Positions 19,088-30,980 of a DNA stretch of 64,000 nt are shown here, one piece after another; positions within the stretch are counted from its first letter, which is position 1; every line of letters begins with the position of its first letter. The translations under genes and the position numbers were made by a program. The notes under the pieces are model-generated. The model was not told the origin of the DNA, searched no databases, and saw nothing but the letters and a program-made list of their open reading frames with translations. The DNA is from Bradyrhizobium pachyrhizi (GTDB taxonomy: Bacteria > Pseudomonadota > Alphaproteobacteria > Rhizobiales > Xanthobacteraceae): contig NZ_LFIQ01000114.1 in the NCBI RefSeq assembly GCF_001189245.1, positions 154,638 through 218,637 of the forward strand, in the 5' to 3' direction.

Positions 19088-19291
19088 ATGCCGAAGGGTA
19101 CCGTCAAATGGTTCAACCCGACCAAAGGTTACGGGTTCATCAAGCCAGCCGTCGGCGACAAGGACGTGTTCGTCCACATCTCGGCGGTCGAGCGCGCGGG
19201 CCTCAGCACATTGAACGAGAACCAGTCCGTCGAGTACGAGCTGGTGGAGAACCGCGGCAAGGCGTCGGCAGAGAACCTCAAGGTTCACTGA
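19088..19291 (+). CDS. cspA: Cold-shock protein, CspA family
   Basis: A 67-residue single cold-shock domain that binds single-stranded RNA/DNA and acts as an RNA chaperone. RNP1 is KGYGFI (13-18) and RNP2 is DVFVHI (26-31). The ATG is preceded by a strong GGGAGAGAG. Alphaproteobacteria carry several paralogues, so the symbol is generic. It has its own leader of about 350 bp and is convergent with purN, from which it is separated by a GC-rich hairpin. Confidence 0.97.
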   Translation: MPKGTVKWFNPTKGYGFIKPAVGDKDVFVHISAVERAGLSTLNENQSVEYELVENRGKASAENLKVH

Positions 19292-19323
19292 ACGCCGCTG
19301 CCAGCGGAATTCATCCTGATGCC

Positions 19324-19349
19324 TCCCCCGGCCGCATCACCCCGGGGGA
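19324..19349. terminator. GC-rich hairpin between cspA and purN
   Basis: Perfect 8-bp arms TCCCCCGG (19324-19331) and CCGGGGGA (19342-19349) lie between two convergent genes. There is no clear T-run on either side, so termination is likely but not certain. Confidence 0.4.
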
Positions 19350-19368
19350 TGTCTCCTGCAACCGCGCG

Positions 19369-20019
19369 CTAAGGCGCCGGCGCGATCAGCGTATCGTCGG
19401 TTGCGCCGCTGCCCACGGTCTTGCAGAGATCGCCTTCGAGCTTGAGCCGGCCGCTTGCCAGCAGCCGCAGCGCCTCCGGATAGATGCGATGCTCGATGGT
19501 GATCACGCGCGCGGCGAGCGTCTCGGCGGTGTCGTCGTCAGCGACCGTGACCGCGCCCTGCATCACGATCGGTCCGGCGTCGGTCTCCGGGATCACGAAA
19601 TGCACCGTCGCTCCGGACAGCTTGACCCCGGCACGCAACGCCTGGCCGTGCGGATCGAGGCCCGGAAAACAGGGCAGCAGCGAGGGATGGATGTTGAGCA
19701 TCCGCCCGTACCAGTGTCGCACGAACTCGGCGGTGAACAGCCGCATGAAGCCGCCGAGGCAGATCAGCTCGACCTGCCTGTCATCGAGCGCGCGCTGCAG
19801 CACGGCCTCGAAGCCGGCGCGGTCCTTGCCGAACGGCTTGCTCTCGATGACGATGGTCGCAATGCCGCTCGCGGCCGCCTTCTCGAGCCCGGCAGCATCG
19901 GCGCGGTTCGAGATCACGGCGACGATCTCAGCTGGGAAATCCGCAGCCTTCGCAGCCTCGATCAGCGCGGCCATGTTGGAGCCGCGGCCGGAGATCAGGA
20001 TGGCGACGCGGCGCTTCAT
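19369..20019 (-). CDS. purN: Phosphoribosylglycinamide formyltransferase
   Basis: Third step of purine synthesis: transfers a formyl group from 10-formyl-THF to GAR. 216 residues; catalytic Asn-His-Asp set visible in [16 protein letters not shown] and TDAGPIV; phosphate-binding start [11 protein letters not shown]. The start codon overlaps the purM stop by four bases (ATGA, 20016-20019), so it is translationally coupled to purM. The C-terminus has a short hydrophobic tail (LIAPAP). Confidence 0.97.
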   Translation of the reverse strand: MKRRVAILISGRGSNMAALIEAAKAADFPAEIVAVISNRADAAGLEKAAASGIATIVIESKPFGKDRAGFEAVLQRALDDRQVELICLGGFMRLFTAEFVRHWYGRMLNIHPSLLPCFPGLDPHGQALRAGVKLSGATVHFVIPETDAGPIVMQGAVTVADDDTAETLAARVITIEHRIYPEALRLLASGRLKLEGDLCKTVGSGATDDTLIAPAP

Positions 20020-21089
20020 CGCGAGAGATCGAGATGACCGTTATAGACCACGCGATGCTCACCCTTGGCCTCGATCACCTCGCCGAGCAGCGTCGCGGTC
20101 TCGCCGCCGGCGGTGAACGCCTCGGTCACGGCGTCGACCGCATCAGCCTTGACGATCGCGATCATGCCGATGCCGCAGTTGAAGGTGCGCAGCAGCTCGA
20201 GCTCGGCGATGCCGCCCTGCTCGGCCAGCCATTTGAACACCGGCAGCACCGGCAGCCGCGCCAGATCGATGCCGACGCCGAGATGCTTCGGCAAGACGCG
20301 CGGAATGTTGTCGGTGAAGCCGCCGCCGGTGATGTGGGCGAGGCCCTTCACCGCGCCGGTGTCACGGATCGCGCTCAGGCAGGATTTCACATAGAGCCTG
20401 GTCGGCGTCAGCAGCGCCGCGCCAAGCGTCATCACCGGCGCGAACGGTGCCGGCGCGTCATAGGCAACGCCGGACTGCTCGACGATCTTGCGCACCAGCG
20501 AATAGCCGTTGGAGTGCACGCCGGAGGAAGCCAGCCCAATCACGGCATCGCCCGCCGCGATATCCGGGGTCGGCAGCAGCGTGCCGCGCTCGGCCGCGCC
20601 GACCGCGAAGCCGCCGAGGTCGTAATCGCTATCCTTGTAGAGGCCGGGCATCTCGGCGGTTTCGCCGCCGATCAGCGCGCAGCCGGATTCCCGGCAGCCC
20701 TCGGCGATGCCAGCGACGATCTGCGCGGTGGCCTCCGGATGGAGCTTGCCGCAGGCGAAATAGTCGAGGAAGAACAGCGGTTCCGCGCCCTGCACGACGA
20801 GGTCGTTGACCGACATCGCGACCAGATCGATGCCGATGCCGCCATGTATGCCGGTCTCGATCGCGATCTTCAGCTTGGTGCCGACGCCATCGGTCGCCGC
20901 CACCAGGACCGGATCCTTGAAGCCGGCGGCCTTGAGGTCGAACAGCCCGCCGAAACCGCCGATCTCGGCGTCCGCGCCAGGCCGCGCGGTGGCCCGCACC
21001 ATCGGCTTGATCAGATCGACCAATCGATTGCCGGCGTCGATATCGACACCCGAATCCGCGTAAGTGAGCCCGTTTTTGCGCTCGGTCAT
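20016..21089 (-). CDS. purM: Phosphoribosylformylglycinamidine cyclo-ligase (AIR synthetase)
   Basis: Makes AIR from FGAM with ATP in purine synthesis. 357 residues from the ATG at 21089 ([16 protein letters not shown]); a TTG two codons earlier is less likely. Family blocks are [35 protein letters not shown] and [14 protein letters not shown]. First gene of a purM-purN operon, divergent from pgsA across about 160 bp that shows no obvious operator. Confidence 0.97.
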   Translation of the reverse strand: MTERKNGLTYADSGVDIDAGNRLVDLIKPMVRATARPGADAEIGGFGGLFDLKAAGFKDPVLVAATDGVGTKLKIAIETGIHGGIGIDLVAMSVNDLVVQGAEPLFFLDYFACGKLHPEATAQIVAGIAEGCRESGCALIGGETAEMPGLYKDSDYDLGGFAVGAAERGTLLPTPDIAAGDAVIGLASSGVHSNGYSLVRKIVEQSGVAYDAPAPFAPVMTLGAALLTPTRLYVKSCLSAIRDTGAVKGLAHITGGGFTDNIPRVLPKHLGVGIDLARLPVLPVFKWLAEQGGIAELELLRTFNCGIGMIAIVKADAVDAVTEAFTAGGETATLLGEVIEAKGEHRVVYNGHLDLSR

Positions 21090-21249
21090 GCCCAATTCCA
21101 GATGATCAGGGGCTGGTTACGAGGAATTCCGCCCCCGCGCAATGGCTCGCGGCGCTGCTGCCGCGATACTATGTAGATAACATAAGGCGGCTGCGCAAAA
21201 GAGCCGGATATCGAGTAAAATCAGGCTTCTAGCCGGGAAGCGACCCAAG

Positions 21250-21792
21250 TTGAGCATTCCGAACATCATCACCCTCGGCCGCATCATCCTGGTGCCGGTG
21301 ATCGTCTGGGCCATCGTGTCCAGCCAGATGGAGATCGCGTTCGCGATCTTCGTGATCGCCGGCGTCTCGGACGCGGTCGACGGTTTCCTCGCCAAGCGCT
21401 TCAACATGACGAGCGAACTCGGCGCCCTGCTCGATCCGCTCGCCGACAAGGCGCTCCTGGTGTCGATCTATGTCGCGCTCGGAATCTGGGGCGCGGTGCC
21501 GCGCTGGATCGTGATTCTCGTGGTGTCGCGCGACATCATGATCGTCTCCGCGGTGATTGTGTCATGGTTGTTCGACAAGCCGGTCGAGATGAAGCCGCTG
21601 ATGGTGTCGAAGCTGAACACGGTAGCGCAGGTCGCGTTCGCGGCACTGGTGCTGGCCTCGCTCGGCTTCGGCTTTCAGCCGCACCCTTACGACCTGATCC
21701 TGATGGGCCTGGTCACGATCTTTACTTTGGGTTCGGTGTCCCTCTATCTCGTGGAGTGGGTGCGGCACATGAGCACGATCGAAGCTCGGTAG
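21250..21792 (+). CDS. pgsA: CDP-alcohol phosphatidyltransferase (phosphatidylglycerophosphate synthase-like)
   Basis: Membrane enzyme of phospholipid synthesis, 180 residues, with the CDP-OH-P signature spread over SDAVDGFLAKRF...ALLDPLADK (about residues 38-65; the Asp/Gly/Ala/Arg/Gly/Asp/Asp spacing is intact). Four to five hydrophobic segments follow. The start is a TTG at 21250 after GGGAAG. PgsA is the best guess from size and context, since hdaA downstream is a common alphaproteobacterial neighbour, but another CDP-alcohol transferase cannot be excluded. Confidence 0.9.
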   Translation: MSIPNIITLGRIILVPVIVWAIVSSQMEIAFAIFVIAGVSDAVDGFLAKRFNMTSELGALLDPLADKALLVSIYVALGIWGAVPRWIVILVVSRDIMIVSAVIVSWLFDKPVEMKPLMVSKLNTVAQVAFAALVLASLGFGFQPHPYDLILMGLVTIFTLGSVSLYLVEWVRHMSTIEAR

Positions 21793-21795
21793 GCG

Positions 21796-21847
21796 GGATC
21801 CGGAAAAGTGGAAGCCGGTTTTCCCGCGACAAACGCGACGCGTTTGT
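21796..21847. repeat. Variant of the GATCCGGAAAAGTG palindrome with attached ACAAACGCG dyad
   Basis: Begins GGATCCGGAAAAGTGGAAGC and reaches GGTTTTCC by 21824, followed by a perfect 9-bp dyad ACAAACGCG-A-CGCGTTTGT (21829-21847). It relates to the copies at 26411, 42722 and 45816 but lacks the GATCATGCT right end. It lies between pgsA and hdaA and ends 33 bp before the hdaA start. Confidence 0.7.
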
Positions 21848-21880
21848 GCATGGCTAAAATGACGTAGTTTGGAGACTTGT

Positions 21881-22558
21881 GTGGCCGGTAGCGTTCAACC
21901 TCGTCAATTGGCCTTGGCCCTGCCGCACGAGGAGAAGCTGACCCGCGACGATTTCCTCGAGGGCCCTGCCAATGAGGCGGCGCTGGCGCTGATCGACGGC
22001 TGGCCGGACTGGCCGAACCGAATCATGCTGCTGGTCGGGCCTGACGGCTCCGGCAAAAGCCACCTCGCCGCGATCTGGGCCGAGAGCGCCGGCGCGCGCT
22101 CGACCGCGGCGCATGCGCTGACCGCCGACACGGTGCCGACCGCGCTTGCGACCGGTGCGCTGGTGGTCGAGGACCTGAGGCCGTCGGATTTCGACGAGCG
22201 CGCGATGTTTCATCTGATGAATCTGGCGCGCCAGGACGATGCCTACGTGCTGATCACGGCGCGCGTCCCGCCGTCGGCGTTCGATATCGAATTGCGCGAC
22301 CTGCGGTCGCGGCTCCGCGCGGTGCCGACCGTGACGCTGCTGCCACCGGACGACCAGCTGTTCCGCGGCCTGATCGTCAAGTTCTGCGCCGACCGCCAGA
22401 TGAGCGTGGACGAACCGCTGGTCAGCTATCTGAGCAACCGGATCGAGCGTTCCTACGTTGCCGTCCGGCAGGCGGTCGAGCTCCTGGATACCGAGGCACT
22501 CCGGCTCGGCCGTCCCGTCACGCGGGCGCTGGCGGCGGAGCTGTTGCGCGATGCCTGA
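21881..22558 (+). CDS. hdaA: HdaA, regulatory inactivator of DnaA
   Basis: DnaA-related AAA+ protein that, with the sliding clamp, stimulates hydrolysis of DnaA-ATP after initiation. 225 residues from the GTG at 21881, chosen because GGAG at 21871-21874 gives 6-nt spacing. The N-terminal clamp-binding motif is QLALAL (9-14) and the Walker A is GPDGSGKS (53-60). It lacks the DnaA domain IV DNA-binding region, which distinguishes it from DnaA. The neighbourhood pgsA-hdaA-ppk is usual in alphaproteobacteria. Confidence 0.93.
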   Translation: MAGSVQPRQLALALPHEEKLTRDDFLEGPANEAALALIDGWPDWPNRIMLLVGPDGSGKSHLAAIWAESAGARSTAAHALTADTVPTALATGALVVEDLRPSDFDERAMFHLMNLARQDDAYVLITARVPPSAFDIELRDLRSRLRAVPTVTLLPPDDQLFRGLIVKFCADRQMSVDEPLVSYLSNRIERSYVAVRQAVELLDTEALRLGRPVTRALAAELLRDA

Positions 22559-22599
22559 TCCATCCCCGCGGCTTGACGGCGCAGGCGAGCGGAACATCA

Positions 22600-22617
22600 A
22601 TGTCATCGAAACGTCAT
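22600..22617 (+). promoter_or_regulatory. Putative Pho box upstream of ppk
   Basis: ATGTCATCGAAACGTCAT matches the PhoB consensus (two CTGTCAT heptamers 11 bp apart) at 6/7 and 5/7 positions. A third, weaker repeat ATATCAC follows at the same 11-bp phase (22622-22628). The site is 73 bp before the chosen ppk start, in the hdaA-ppk gap. PhoB control of ppk is known in other bacteria; here it is inferred. Confidence 0.5.
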
Positions 22618-22690
22618 CGCAATATCACATGGTCTCTGCGGCTCTCGGCTAGACCGCCCCGGCCCCTGCCCTGAATTGGACCAGCACTTG

Positions 22691-24895
22691 ATGGACTCGG
22701 CACAAGCTACTGAAATCAAAGAAAAAGAGGCGGATTTTCCCGCCATTCCCGCAATCGCGTCCAGCCCCGAGCGCTTCATTAACCGGGAGCTCTCCTGGCT
22801 GCACTTCAACCGGCGGGTGCTCGAGGAATCGGTCAATCTCGGCCATCCCGTGCTGGAGCGGGTCCGCTTCCTGTCGATTTCGGCGAATAACCTCGACGAG
22901 TTCTTCATGGTCCGTGTCGCCGGCATCAAGGCGCAGGTCCGCGAGGGCATTACCGAGCGCAGCCCGGACGGCCTGCTGCCGGCCGATCAGCTCGTGATGA
23001 TCAACAAGACCGTCTCGCAGCTCGCCTCCGACCAGCAGGCGATCTGGAGCGACCTGCGGGATATCCTGGCCAAGGTCGGCATCCAGCTGGTCGACGGCCG
23101 CGACGTCACCAAGCCCGAACGCAGCTGGATCGAGGATCATTTCCTTCACAACATCTTCCCGCTGCTGACCCCGCTGGCGATCGACCCGGCGCATCCGTTC
23201 CCGTTCATCCCGAATCTCGGCTTCACGGTGGCGCTGCAATTGTCCCGGATTTCCGACGGCAAGGCGATGAACGCGCTGATCCGCATGCCCGGCAAGATCG
23301 ACCGCTTCATCCGCATCCCCTCCACCAAGGAAGGCGCGCCGGCGCGGCTGATCACGCTCGAGCAGGCTACCGGCCTGTTCATCGGCCGACTGTTCCCCGG
23401 CTACACCGTCAAGGGCCAGGGCGCATTCCGCATCATCAGGGACTCCGAACTCGAAATCGAGGAAGAGGCCGAAGACCTCGTTCGCCTGTTCGAGACCGCG
23501 CTCAAGCGCCGCCGCCGCGGGTCGGTGATCCGGCTCGAGATCGAGGCCACGATGCCCGAAGAGCTGCGCATCTTCGTGCAGCACGCCTTGTCGGCCGCAG
23601 ATGACGAAGTGATCCTGGTCGACGGTGTGCTGGCGATGAACGAGCTGTCGCAGCTCACCCGCCTCAATCGCCCCGACCTCGAATTCCCACCCTACGTGCC
23701 GCGCCATCCCGAGCGGGTACGCGATCATGGCGGCGATATCTTCGCCGCCATCCGCCAGAAGGACCTCGTGGTCCATCACCCCTACGAATCCTTCGACGTC
23801 GTGGTGCAGTTCCTGCAGCAGGCGGCACGCGATCCCGACGTGGTCGCGATCAAGCAGACGCTGTATCGCACCTCGAACAATTCGCCGATCGTGCGCGCGC
23901 TGGCGGAAGCCGCCGAGGCCGGCAAGTCGGTGACCGCGCTGATCGAGCTGAAGGCGCGCTTCGACGAGGAAGCCAACATCCGCTGGGCCCGCGACCTCGA
24001 ACGCGCCGGCGTGCAGGTGGTCTACGGCTTCATCGAATTGAAGACGCATGCCAAGCTGTCAATGGTGGTACGCCGCGAGGGCGGCAATCTCACGACCTAT
24101 GTGCACACCGGCACCGGCAACTATCACCCGGTCACCGCGCGGATCTACACCGACCTCTCCTACTTCACCTCGGATCCGATCATCGGCCGCGACGTCGCGC
24201 GGGTCTTCAACTACATCACCGGCTATGCCGAGCCGAGCGACATCGAGAAGATGGCGGTGTCGCCGCTGACGCTACGCAAGCGGATCATCGAGCACATCCA
24301 CGGCGAGATCGCGCACGTCAAGCACGGCCGCCCCGGCGCGGTCTGGATGAAGATGAATGCACTGGTCGATCCCGACATCATCGACGCGCTGTACGAGGCC
24401 TCGCAGGCCGGCGTCTCGGTCGAGCTCGTGGTGCGCGGCATCTGCTGCCTGCGGCCGGGGCTGCCGGGACTGTCGGAGAACATCCGCGTCAAATCGGTGA
24501 TCGGCCGGTTCCTGGAACACGGCCGAATCTATTGCTTCGGCATGGGCCAGGGCCTGCCGAGCACAAAAGCTGCTGTGTATATCTCGTCCGCCGACATGAT
24601 GCCGCGGAACCTCGACCGCCGCGTCGAGGTTCTCTGTCCGCTGCAAAATCCCACGGTGCATCAGCAGGTTCTCGAACAGATCATGGTCGCGAACCTGAAG
24701 GACACCGAGCAAAGCTGGCAATTGTTGCCGGATGGGTCGTCAACGCGTATGAAGGCCGCGAAAGGCGAAGAGCCCTTCAATCTGCATGACTACTTCATGA
24801 CAAATCCGAGTCTGTCCGGCCGTGGTAAGTCTCTCAAGGAATCTTCACCGCGCCGTCTCACGCGTCGCAACGAGCGTCAGCAGCCATCGTCTTAA
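22691..24895 (+). CDS. ppk1: Polyphosphate kinase 1
   Basis: Reversible synthesis of polyphosphate from ATP. 734 residues from the ATG at 22691 ([12 protein letters not shown]); a TTG at 22676 would add five. N-domain and head-domain blocks are [18 protein letters not shown] and [15 protein letters not shown]. The catalytic histidines lie in [10 protein letters not shown] (autophosphorylated His) and [10 protein letters not shown]. The C-terminus is Ser/Arg-rich and dispensable-looking. ppx follows 12 bp downstream, so synthesis and degradation are in one operon. Confidence 0.97.
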   Translation: MDSAQATEIKEKEADFPAIPAIASSPERFINRELSWLHFNRRVLEESVNLGHPVLERVRFLSISANNLDEFFMVRVAGIKAQVREGITERSPDGLLPADQLVMINKTVSQLASDQQAIWSDLRDILAKVGIQLVDGRDVTKPERSWIEDHFLHNIFPLLTPLAIDPAHPFPFIPNLGFTVALQLSRISDGKAMNALIRMPGKIDRFIRIPSTKEGAPARLITLEQATGLFIGRLFPGYTVKGQGAFRIIRDSELEIEEEAEDLVRLFETALKRRRRGSVIRLEIEATMPEELRIFVQHALSAADDEVILVDGVLAMNELSQLTRLNRPDLEFPPYVPRHPERVRDHGGDIFAAIRQKDLVVHHPYESFDVVVQFLQQAARDPDVVAIKQTLYRTSNNSPIVRALAEAAEAGKSVTALIELKARFDEEANIRWARDLERAGVQVVYGFIELKTHAKLSMVVRREGGNLTTYVHTGTGNYHPVTARIYTDLSYFTSDPIIGRDVARVFNYITGYAEPSDIEKMAVSPLTLRKRIIEHIHGEIAHVKHGRPGAVWMKMNALVDPDIIDALYEASQAGVSVELVVRGICCLRPGLPGLSENIRVKSVIGRFLEHGRIYCFGMGQGLPSTKAAVYISSADMMPRNLDRRVEVLCPLQNPTVHQQVLEQIMVANLKDTEQSWQLLPDGSSTRMKAAKGEEPFNLHDYFMTNPSLSGRGKSLKESSPRRLTRRNERQQPSS

Positions 24896-24907
24896 GGGGG
24901 CCTTACG

Positions 24908-26410
24908 GTGAAGCGGCCGCGGAAGCGCGCTTCCAGCGTCGCTGTCATCGATATCGGCTCGAACTCGGTTCGTCTCGTGGTTTACGAGGCGACGGCGCGC
25001 AGCCTCATCACCATCTTCAACGAGAAGGCGCTGTGCGGGCTCGGGCGCGAGGTGCAGAGCACCGGCCTGCTCGCAACCGATGCCGTCAACAAGGCGCTCA
25101 CCGCGCTGCGCCGTTTTCGCGCGCTGTGCAGGATCCAGCAGGTCGGCCGCGTCTACGCGATCGCGACCGCGGCCTGCCGCGACGCCAAGAACGGTCCGGA
25201 CTTCATCGCCAAGGCCGAGCGCATCTGCGGCGCCAAGATCGAGATCCTCACCGGACCGCGTGAAGCGAAGCTGTCCGCGCTCGGCGTCGTCTCGGGGGTG
25301 CACAATCCGAACGGCATCGTCGGTGATCTCGGCGGCGGCTCGCTTGAACTGATCGATGTCAAGGGCAGCCGCGTGCGCAGCGGCGTGACGTTGCCGCTCG
25401 GCAGCCTCGCGCTGCAGGACCTCTCCAACAAATCGCTCAAGCGCGCCGAACGCATCGTCAAGAATGAGCTGCTCGGCGTCGCCCAACTCAAGACCGGGCG
25501 TGGCCGTACCTTCTATGCCGTCGGCGGCACCTGGCGTGCGCTGGCGCGCATTCACATCATACAGAGCGGCTACCCGCTCAAGGTGATGCACGGCTATTCG
25601 ATCCCGGCGGCCGACGCACTCGACTTCGCGCAGCGGCTGCGACGGCTGGCGGCCACCAACATGCTGGCCAATATCGAGTCGGTCGCCGACGCGCGGCGGC
25701 CGCTATTGGCCTATGCCGCGCTCGTGCTCGAATACATCATCCGCGTGGCCCAGCCGAAGACCATCGTGTTCTCGACCTTCGGCGTACGCGAGGGCCTGCT
25801 CTACGAGATGCTGCCGCAGGCCGAACGCGCCAAGGACGGACTGCTCTGCGCCGCGCAGAACCTCAACGAATTGCTGTCGCGCTCGGCCCGTCACGCCCAG
25901 GAGCTGACGGCGTGGACCGACCGGCTGGTGCGCGTCGTCAGGCTGCGCGAGACCGAGGAAGACCGCAGGCTGCGGCACGTCGCGTGCCTGCTCTCCGACA
26001 TCGGCTGGCGGGTGCATCCCGATCATCGCGGCGAGGAAACCCTCAGCCTGATCATGAACGGCAATTTCGGCTCGATCACGCATCAGGGCCGCGCCTTCGT
26101 CGCGCTCTCGGTGTTCTATCGCTACGCCGGGCTCAGCGAGGAAAACGAACCGCCGCCGCAGATCCGCGCGCTGGTGACGCCGGCGATGGACGAGCGCGCC
26201 CGCGTGCTCGGCGCCGCATTCCGCGTCGCGCATCTGATCACGGCGGCACGCACCGGCGTGCTGCCGGCAACCCATTTCCGCACCCAGGGCCGCAAGCTGA
26301 TGCTGGTGTTCGAGCACCGGATGGTGGATCTGGTCGCCGACCGCGTCGGCAGCCGCTTCAAGCAATTGGCGCGGCTGGTTGGGCGCGCCGGCTCGATCGT
26401 GCGGCGCTAG
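24908..26410 (+). CDS. ppx: Exopolyphosphatase (Ppx/GppA family)
   Basis: Removes terminal phosphates from polyphosphate, and may act on pppGpp. 500 residues with the ASKHA phosphatase motifs IDIGSNSVRLVVYE (about 16-29) and GDLGGGSLELID (about 138-149) and a C-terminal HD-like helical region. The start is GTG at 24908 with AAGGGGG at 24893-24899. It lies 12 bp after ppk. The stop is immediately followed by a dispersed palindrome that may serve as terminator. Confidence 0.95.
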   Translation: MKRPRKRASSVAVIDIGSNSVRLVVYEATARSLITIFNEKALCGLGREVQSTGLLATDAVNKALTALRRFRALCRIQQVGRVYAIATAACRDAKNGPDFIAKAERICGAKIEILTGPREAKLSALGVVSGVHNPNGIVGDLGGGSLELIDVKGSRVRSGVTLPLGSLALQDLSNKSLKRAERIVKNELLGVAQLKTGRGRTFYAVGGTWRALARIHIIQSGYPLKVMHGYSIPAADALDFAQRLRRLAATNMLANIESVADARRPLLAYAALVLEYIIRVAQPKTIVFSTFGVREGLLYEMLPQAERAKDGLLCAAQNLNELLSRSARHAQELTAWTDRLVRVVRLRETEEDRRLRHVACLLSDIGWRVHPDHRGEETLSLIMNGNFGSITHQGRAFVALSVFYRYAGLSEENEPPPQIRALVTPAMDERARVLGAAFRVAHLITAARTGVLPATHFRTQGRKLMLVFEHRMVDLVADRVGSRFKQLARLVGRAGSIVRR

Positions 26411-26456
26411 AGCATGATCCGGAGAAGTGCGAAGCGGTTTTCCGGAAAGATCATGC
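26411..26456. repeat. Dispersed palindrome, AGCATGATCCGG type
   Basis: AGCATGATCCGGAGAAG at the left and TTTTCCGGAAAGATCATGCT at the right form an imperfect stem with a short GC-rich loop. It starts at the base after the ppx stop. Sister copies lie at 42722-42767 and 45816-45861, with a partial copy at 21796-21847. Confidence 0.85.
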
Positions 26457-26497
26457 TCAAACAACGAGCTCGACCCAATCGCATCGCGATTTAGGGC

Positions 26498-27337
26498 TCA
26501 CGCCGCCTTGGCCGCGTGCTTGGCCTTGCGGAGCGCGCGGCGGCGCCAGATCGACCCCACGACCAGCACCACGATGATGCCGAGCACCGCGAGCGCGATC
26601 TCGCCGCCATTGCCGCCATGGGCGAATTGCGGCGACATCCCGACCGACGTCAGCCAGGAATCGAGCCTGGCACCGAGCGGTCCGGCGAACAGCGCGTCCA
26701 GCTTCGGATGCACGGCGGGATCGGTCGCGATGACGTCGCCCGCGATCCAGCCGAGCAGCGCGGCACCGGCCCAGACCAGGACCGGCAGCTTGGTGAGCAG
26801 CGCCATGATCAGCGCCGCGCCGGCAACGATCAGGGGAACGCTGATCGCAAGTCCGAGCACCAGCAGCGGCACGCTGCCGTTGGCGGCGGCGGCCACCGCG
26901 ATCACATTGTCGAGGCTCATCACGATGTCGGCGACGACGACGATCTGAACCGCGGCCCACAAATGCGCGGCCGCGTGCACGCTGTCCTCGTCCTCCTGCT
27001 CCGGCACCAGCAGCTTGGCGGCAATCACGATCAGCGCCAGTCCGCCGACCAGCTTCAAATAGGGAAGCTCCATCAGGCTGGCGACGATGCCGGTGAAGAT
27101 GACGCGCAGCAGCACTGCCGCGGCGGCGCCGAGAATCATGCCCCACAGGCGCTGGCGCGGCGCGAGCCCGCGGCAGGCGAGCGCGATCACGAGCGCGTTG
27201 TCGCCCGACAGCAGGACGTTGATCCAGATGATCTTGCCGACGGCGACCCAGAACGTCGGCGTCGCCATCTCGTTCTTGAATTCGGTGAAGAACGCGCCGA
27301 TGTACGCCGGATCAAAGATCTGCCACAGCCAGTCCAC
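26498..27337 (-). CDS. TerC family (YjbE-type) integral membrane protein
   Basis: 279-residue membrane protein with seven to eight hydrophobic helices and the TerC acidic motifs SGDNALVIALA and MSLDNVIAVAAA. Members are implicated in metal (Mn, Ca) export or resistance and exoenzyme metallation; substrate here is unknown. The start is GTG at 27337 (MDWLWQIFDPAYIGAF). The C-terminal tail is strongly basic (RRRALRKAKHAAKAA). It is on the minus strand like ndk, about 110 bp downstream of it. Confidence 0.88.
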   Translation of the reverse strand: MDWLWQIFDPAYIGAFFTEFKNEMATPTFWVAVGKIIWINVLLSGDNALVIALACRGLAPRQRLWGMILGAAAAVLLRVIFTGIVASLMELPYLKLVGGLALIVIAAKLLVPEQEDEDSVHAAAHLWAAVQIVVVADIVMSLDNVIAVAAAANGSVPLLVLGLAISVPLIVAGAALIMALLTKLPVLVWAGAALLGWIAGDVIATDPAVHPKLDALFAGPLGARLDSWLTSVGMSPQFAHGGNGGEIALAVLGIIVVLVVGSIWRRRALRKAKHAAKAA

Positions 27338-27449
27338 AGCGAGTCCTATTCGGCCTTGCGGCCGCCCCTGGCGGCGGTCGTCCGCCGCTCCCCGGTTCTA
27401 CTTCGACGCGGTCTCCTCGGGAGACCGCGCCACTTTCAGCAATACGGCG

Positions 27450-27872
<423 letters not shown>

Positions 27873-28218
27873 GATTTCGTCCTTGTAAACGTGGCTGGGA
27901 GTTGCCGGGGCTTATATCGGCGCGATGGGGTAACGGCAAGCGACCCTGTGACGCGTTAGCCTTTAGTTTTGACGCATTTTCACGACGAAAGCCGTCGTTT
28001 GGGCGCCCTCCGGACAGCGGCCGGCTCGGCCAACTTACCGCGATTTCACCTACGTGAACCCATTCTGTCAGCGCCGTGCCGCTGCCGTTCAGCTCAAGCC
28101 ACATAGGCTCTGCAGCGATCGGACGCCTTGCTGGCCCCCCATCCGCAAGCCTCACAGGACGTCTCGGGAAATGTCACCGCGGGCGCGTCGCGCGCGCCCA
28201 TACCTCGAGGAGACGATC
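27873..28218. other. Gene-free stretch between ndk and the Gly/Trp-rich peptide gene
   Basis: 346 bp with the divergent upstream regions of ndk and of the gene at 28219. I see no convincing small gene, RNA gene, or operator in it. Confidence 0.4.
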
Positions 28219-28482
28219 ATGTTACGCAAACTCTCGCTTGCCGCCGTCGCCGCGGTTTCGCTCGGTGCCGCCGCGCTCGCCCCGACCTCCGCTTCTGCGT
28301 GGGGTGGTTGGCATGGCGGCTGGCACGGTGGATGGCACCACGGCTGGTGGGGCGGTCCGCGCGTCATCGTCGGCGGCCCGGCCTATTACGGCGGTTATGG
28401 CTACGGCGGCGGCTGCTACGTACGCCGCGTGGTGCCGACCCCGTGGGGCCCCCGCTGGCGCCTGGTCAACCGCTGCTACTGA
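28219..28482 (+). CDS. Secreted Gly/Trp/His/Tyr-rich small protein, 87 residues
   Basis: A signal peptide (about 1-25, MLRKLSLAAVAAVSLGAAA..ASA) precedes a mature part beginning WGGWHGGWHGGWHHGWWGG, then a Tyr/Gly segment YYGGYGYGGG and a conserved-looking C-terminus with two cysteines (GGCYVRR and NRCY). The ATG at 28219 follows GAGGAG (28207-28212). It is followed by a strong intrinsic terminator, so it is monocistronic. Function unknown; the His clusters could bind metal. Related short secreted proteins are frequent in Bradyrhizobium, as far as I recall. Confidence 0.8.
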   Translation: MLRKLSLAAVAAVSLGAAALAPTSASAWGGWHGGWHGGWHHGWWGGPRVIVGGPAYYGGYGYGGGCYVRRVVPTPWGPRWRLVNRCY

Positions 28483-28520
28483 TCCATCGAATCTAGGACT
28501 GCTCCCCTGACTTGCTTCTC

Positions 28521-28549
28521 GCCCCGGCCCTCGCGCCGGGGCTTTTTTT
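28521..28549 (+). terminator. Intrinsic terminator
   Basis: GCCCCGG (28521-28527), 8-nt loop, CCGGGGC (28536-28542), followed by seven T residues. A textbook rho-independent terminator, 38 bp after the stop of the 87-residue secreted protein gene. Confidence 0.9.
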
Positions 28550-28693
28550 CGGGTCCGCCGGGGAACCCGGGCATATGATGGGGCTCACTACCTCAAGGCG
28601 AGAGTGAGGCGCGGAAACCAAATTCGGGGTCGCGACTTGTCATGGCGAGGAGCTACTCGAACATGCGAGGTGGAACTCGCCAAGAGACATGCC

Positions 28694-28876
28694 ATGACGA
28701 TGACAATGAGCAAGATCGACAAGGACGCCGATCAGATTGATCACAAGACCTGCCGTTACATCTGCGATGCCGTAGGCGAACGGCTTCAGCAAAGCATGCG
28801 GCCAGAGCCCGCACTTTCGTCTCGCCTCCAGCAACTCCTCGACGAGATGCAACGACGGGAAGGCGATCGCCATTAG
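28694..28876 (+). CDS. Small conserved-looking protein, 60 residues
   Basis: The ATG at 28694 (MTMTMSKIDKDADQID) has AAGAGA 7 bp upstream. The body is helical and charged: TCRYICDAVGERLQQ, then SRLQQLLDEMQRREG. The C-terminal helix pattern faintly recalls NepR-type anti-sigma peptides, but the key NepR residues are not clear enough to name it. No signal peptide or membrane segment. Short proteins of this pattern seem familiar from Bradyrhizobium genomes. It precedes the ABC-F gene by about 107 bp. Confidence 0.55.
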   Translation: MTMTMSKIDKDADQIDHKTCRYICDAVGERLQQSMRPEPALSSRLQQLLDEMQRREGDRH

Positions 28877-28983
28877 ATGTTGAGGGCTGAACAGCAGCCC
28901 AATTGCGTTTTTGCAACAGCCCCGGGAGAGATTTTACGAACAGACGGGGTTGCGTTTGGCGGCGGGTCCGGTGACAACGCTGC

Positions 28984-30846
<1,863 letters not shown>

Positions 30847-30870
30847 ATTTGACCCACCGGGCGGAGCGGT

Positions 30871-30896
30871 GTCGTCCCTGCGAAAGCAGGGACGAC
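30871..30896. repeat. Perfect GTCGTCCCTGC hairpin with GAAA loop
   Basis: Arms GTCGTCCCTGC (30871-30881) and GCAGGGACGAC (30886-30896) enclose GAAA. It lies between the ABC-F gene and a convergent lipoprotein gene and could terminate both. Its ends (GTCGTCCC...GGGACGAC) match those of the large element at 63876-63997. Confidence 0.75.
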
Positions 30897-30980
30897 GTGT
30901 GGAGGGAGCCTGGGCTCTCATTCTTTCCGGTGTCATGCCCGCGAATGGAGGCATCGACCTGCGGCTGCGGCGAAAACGCA

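Noticed and set aside
28694..28876. NepR-type anti-sigma factor
   Set aside because: Only a vague helix pattern; no adjacent PhyR or EcfG gene and no clear conserved residues.
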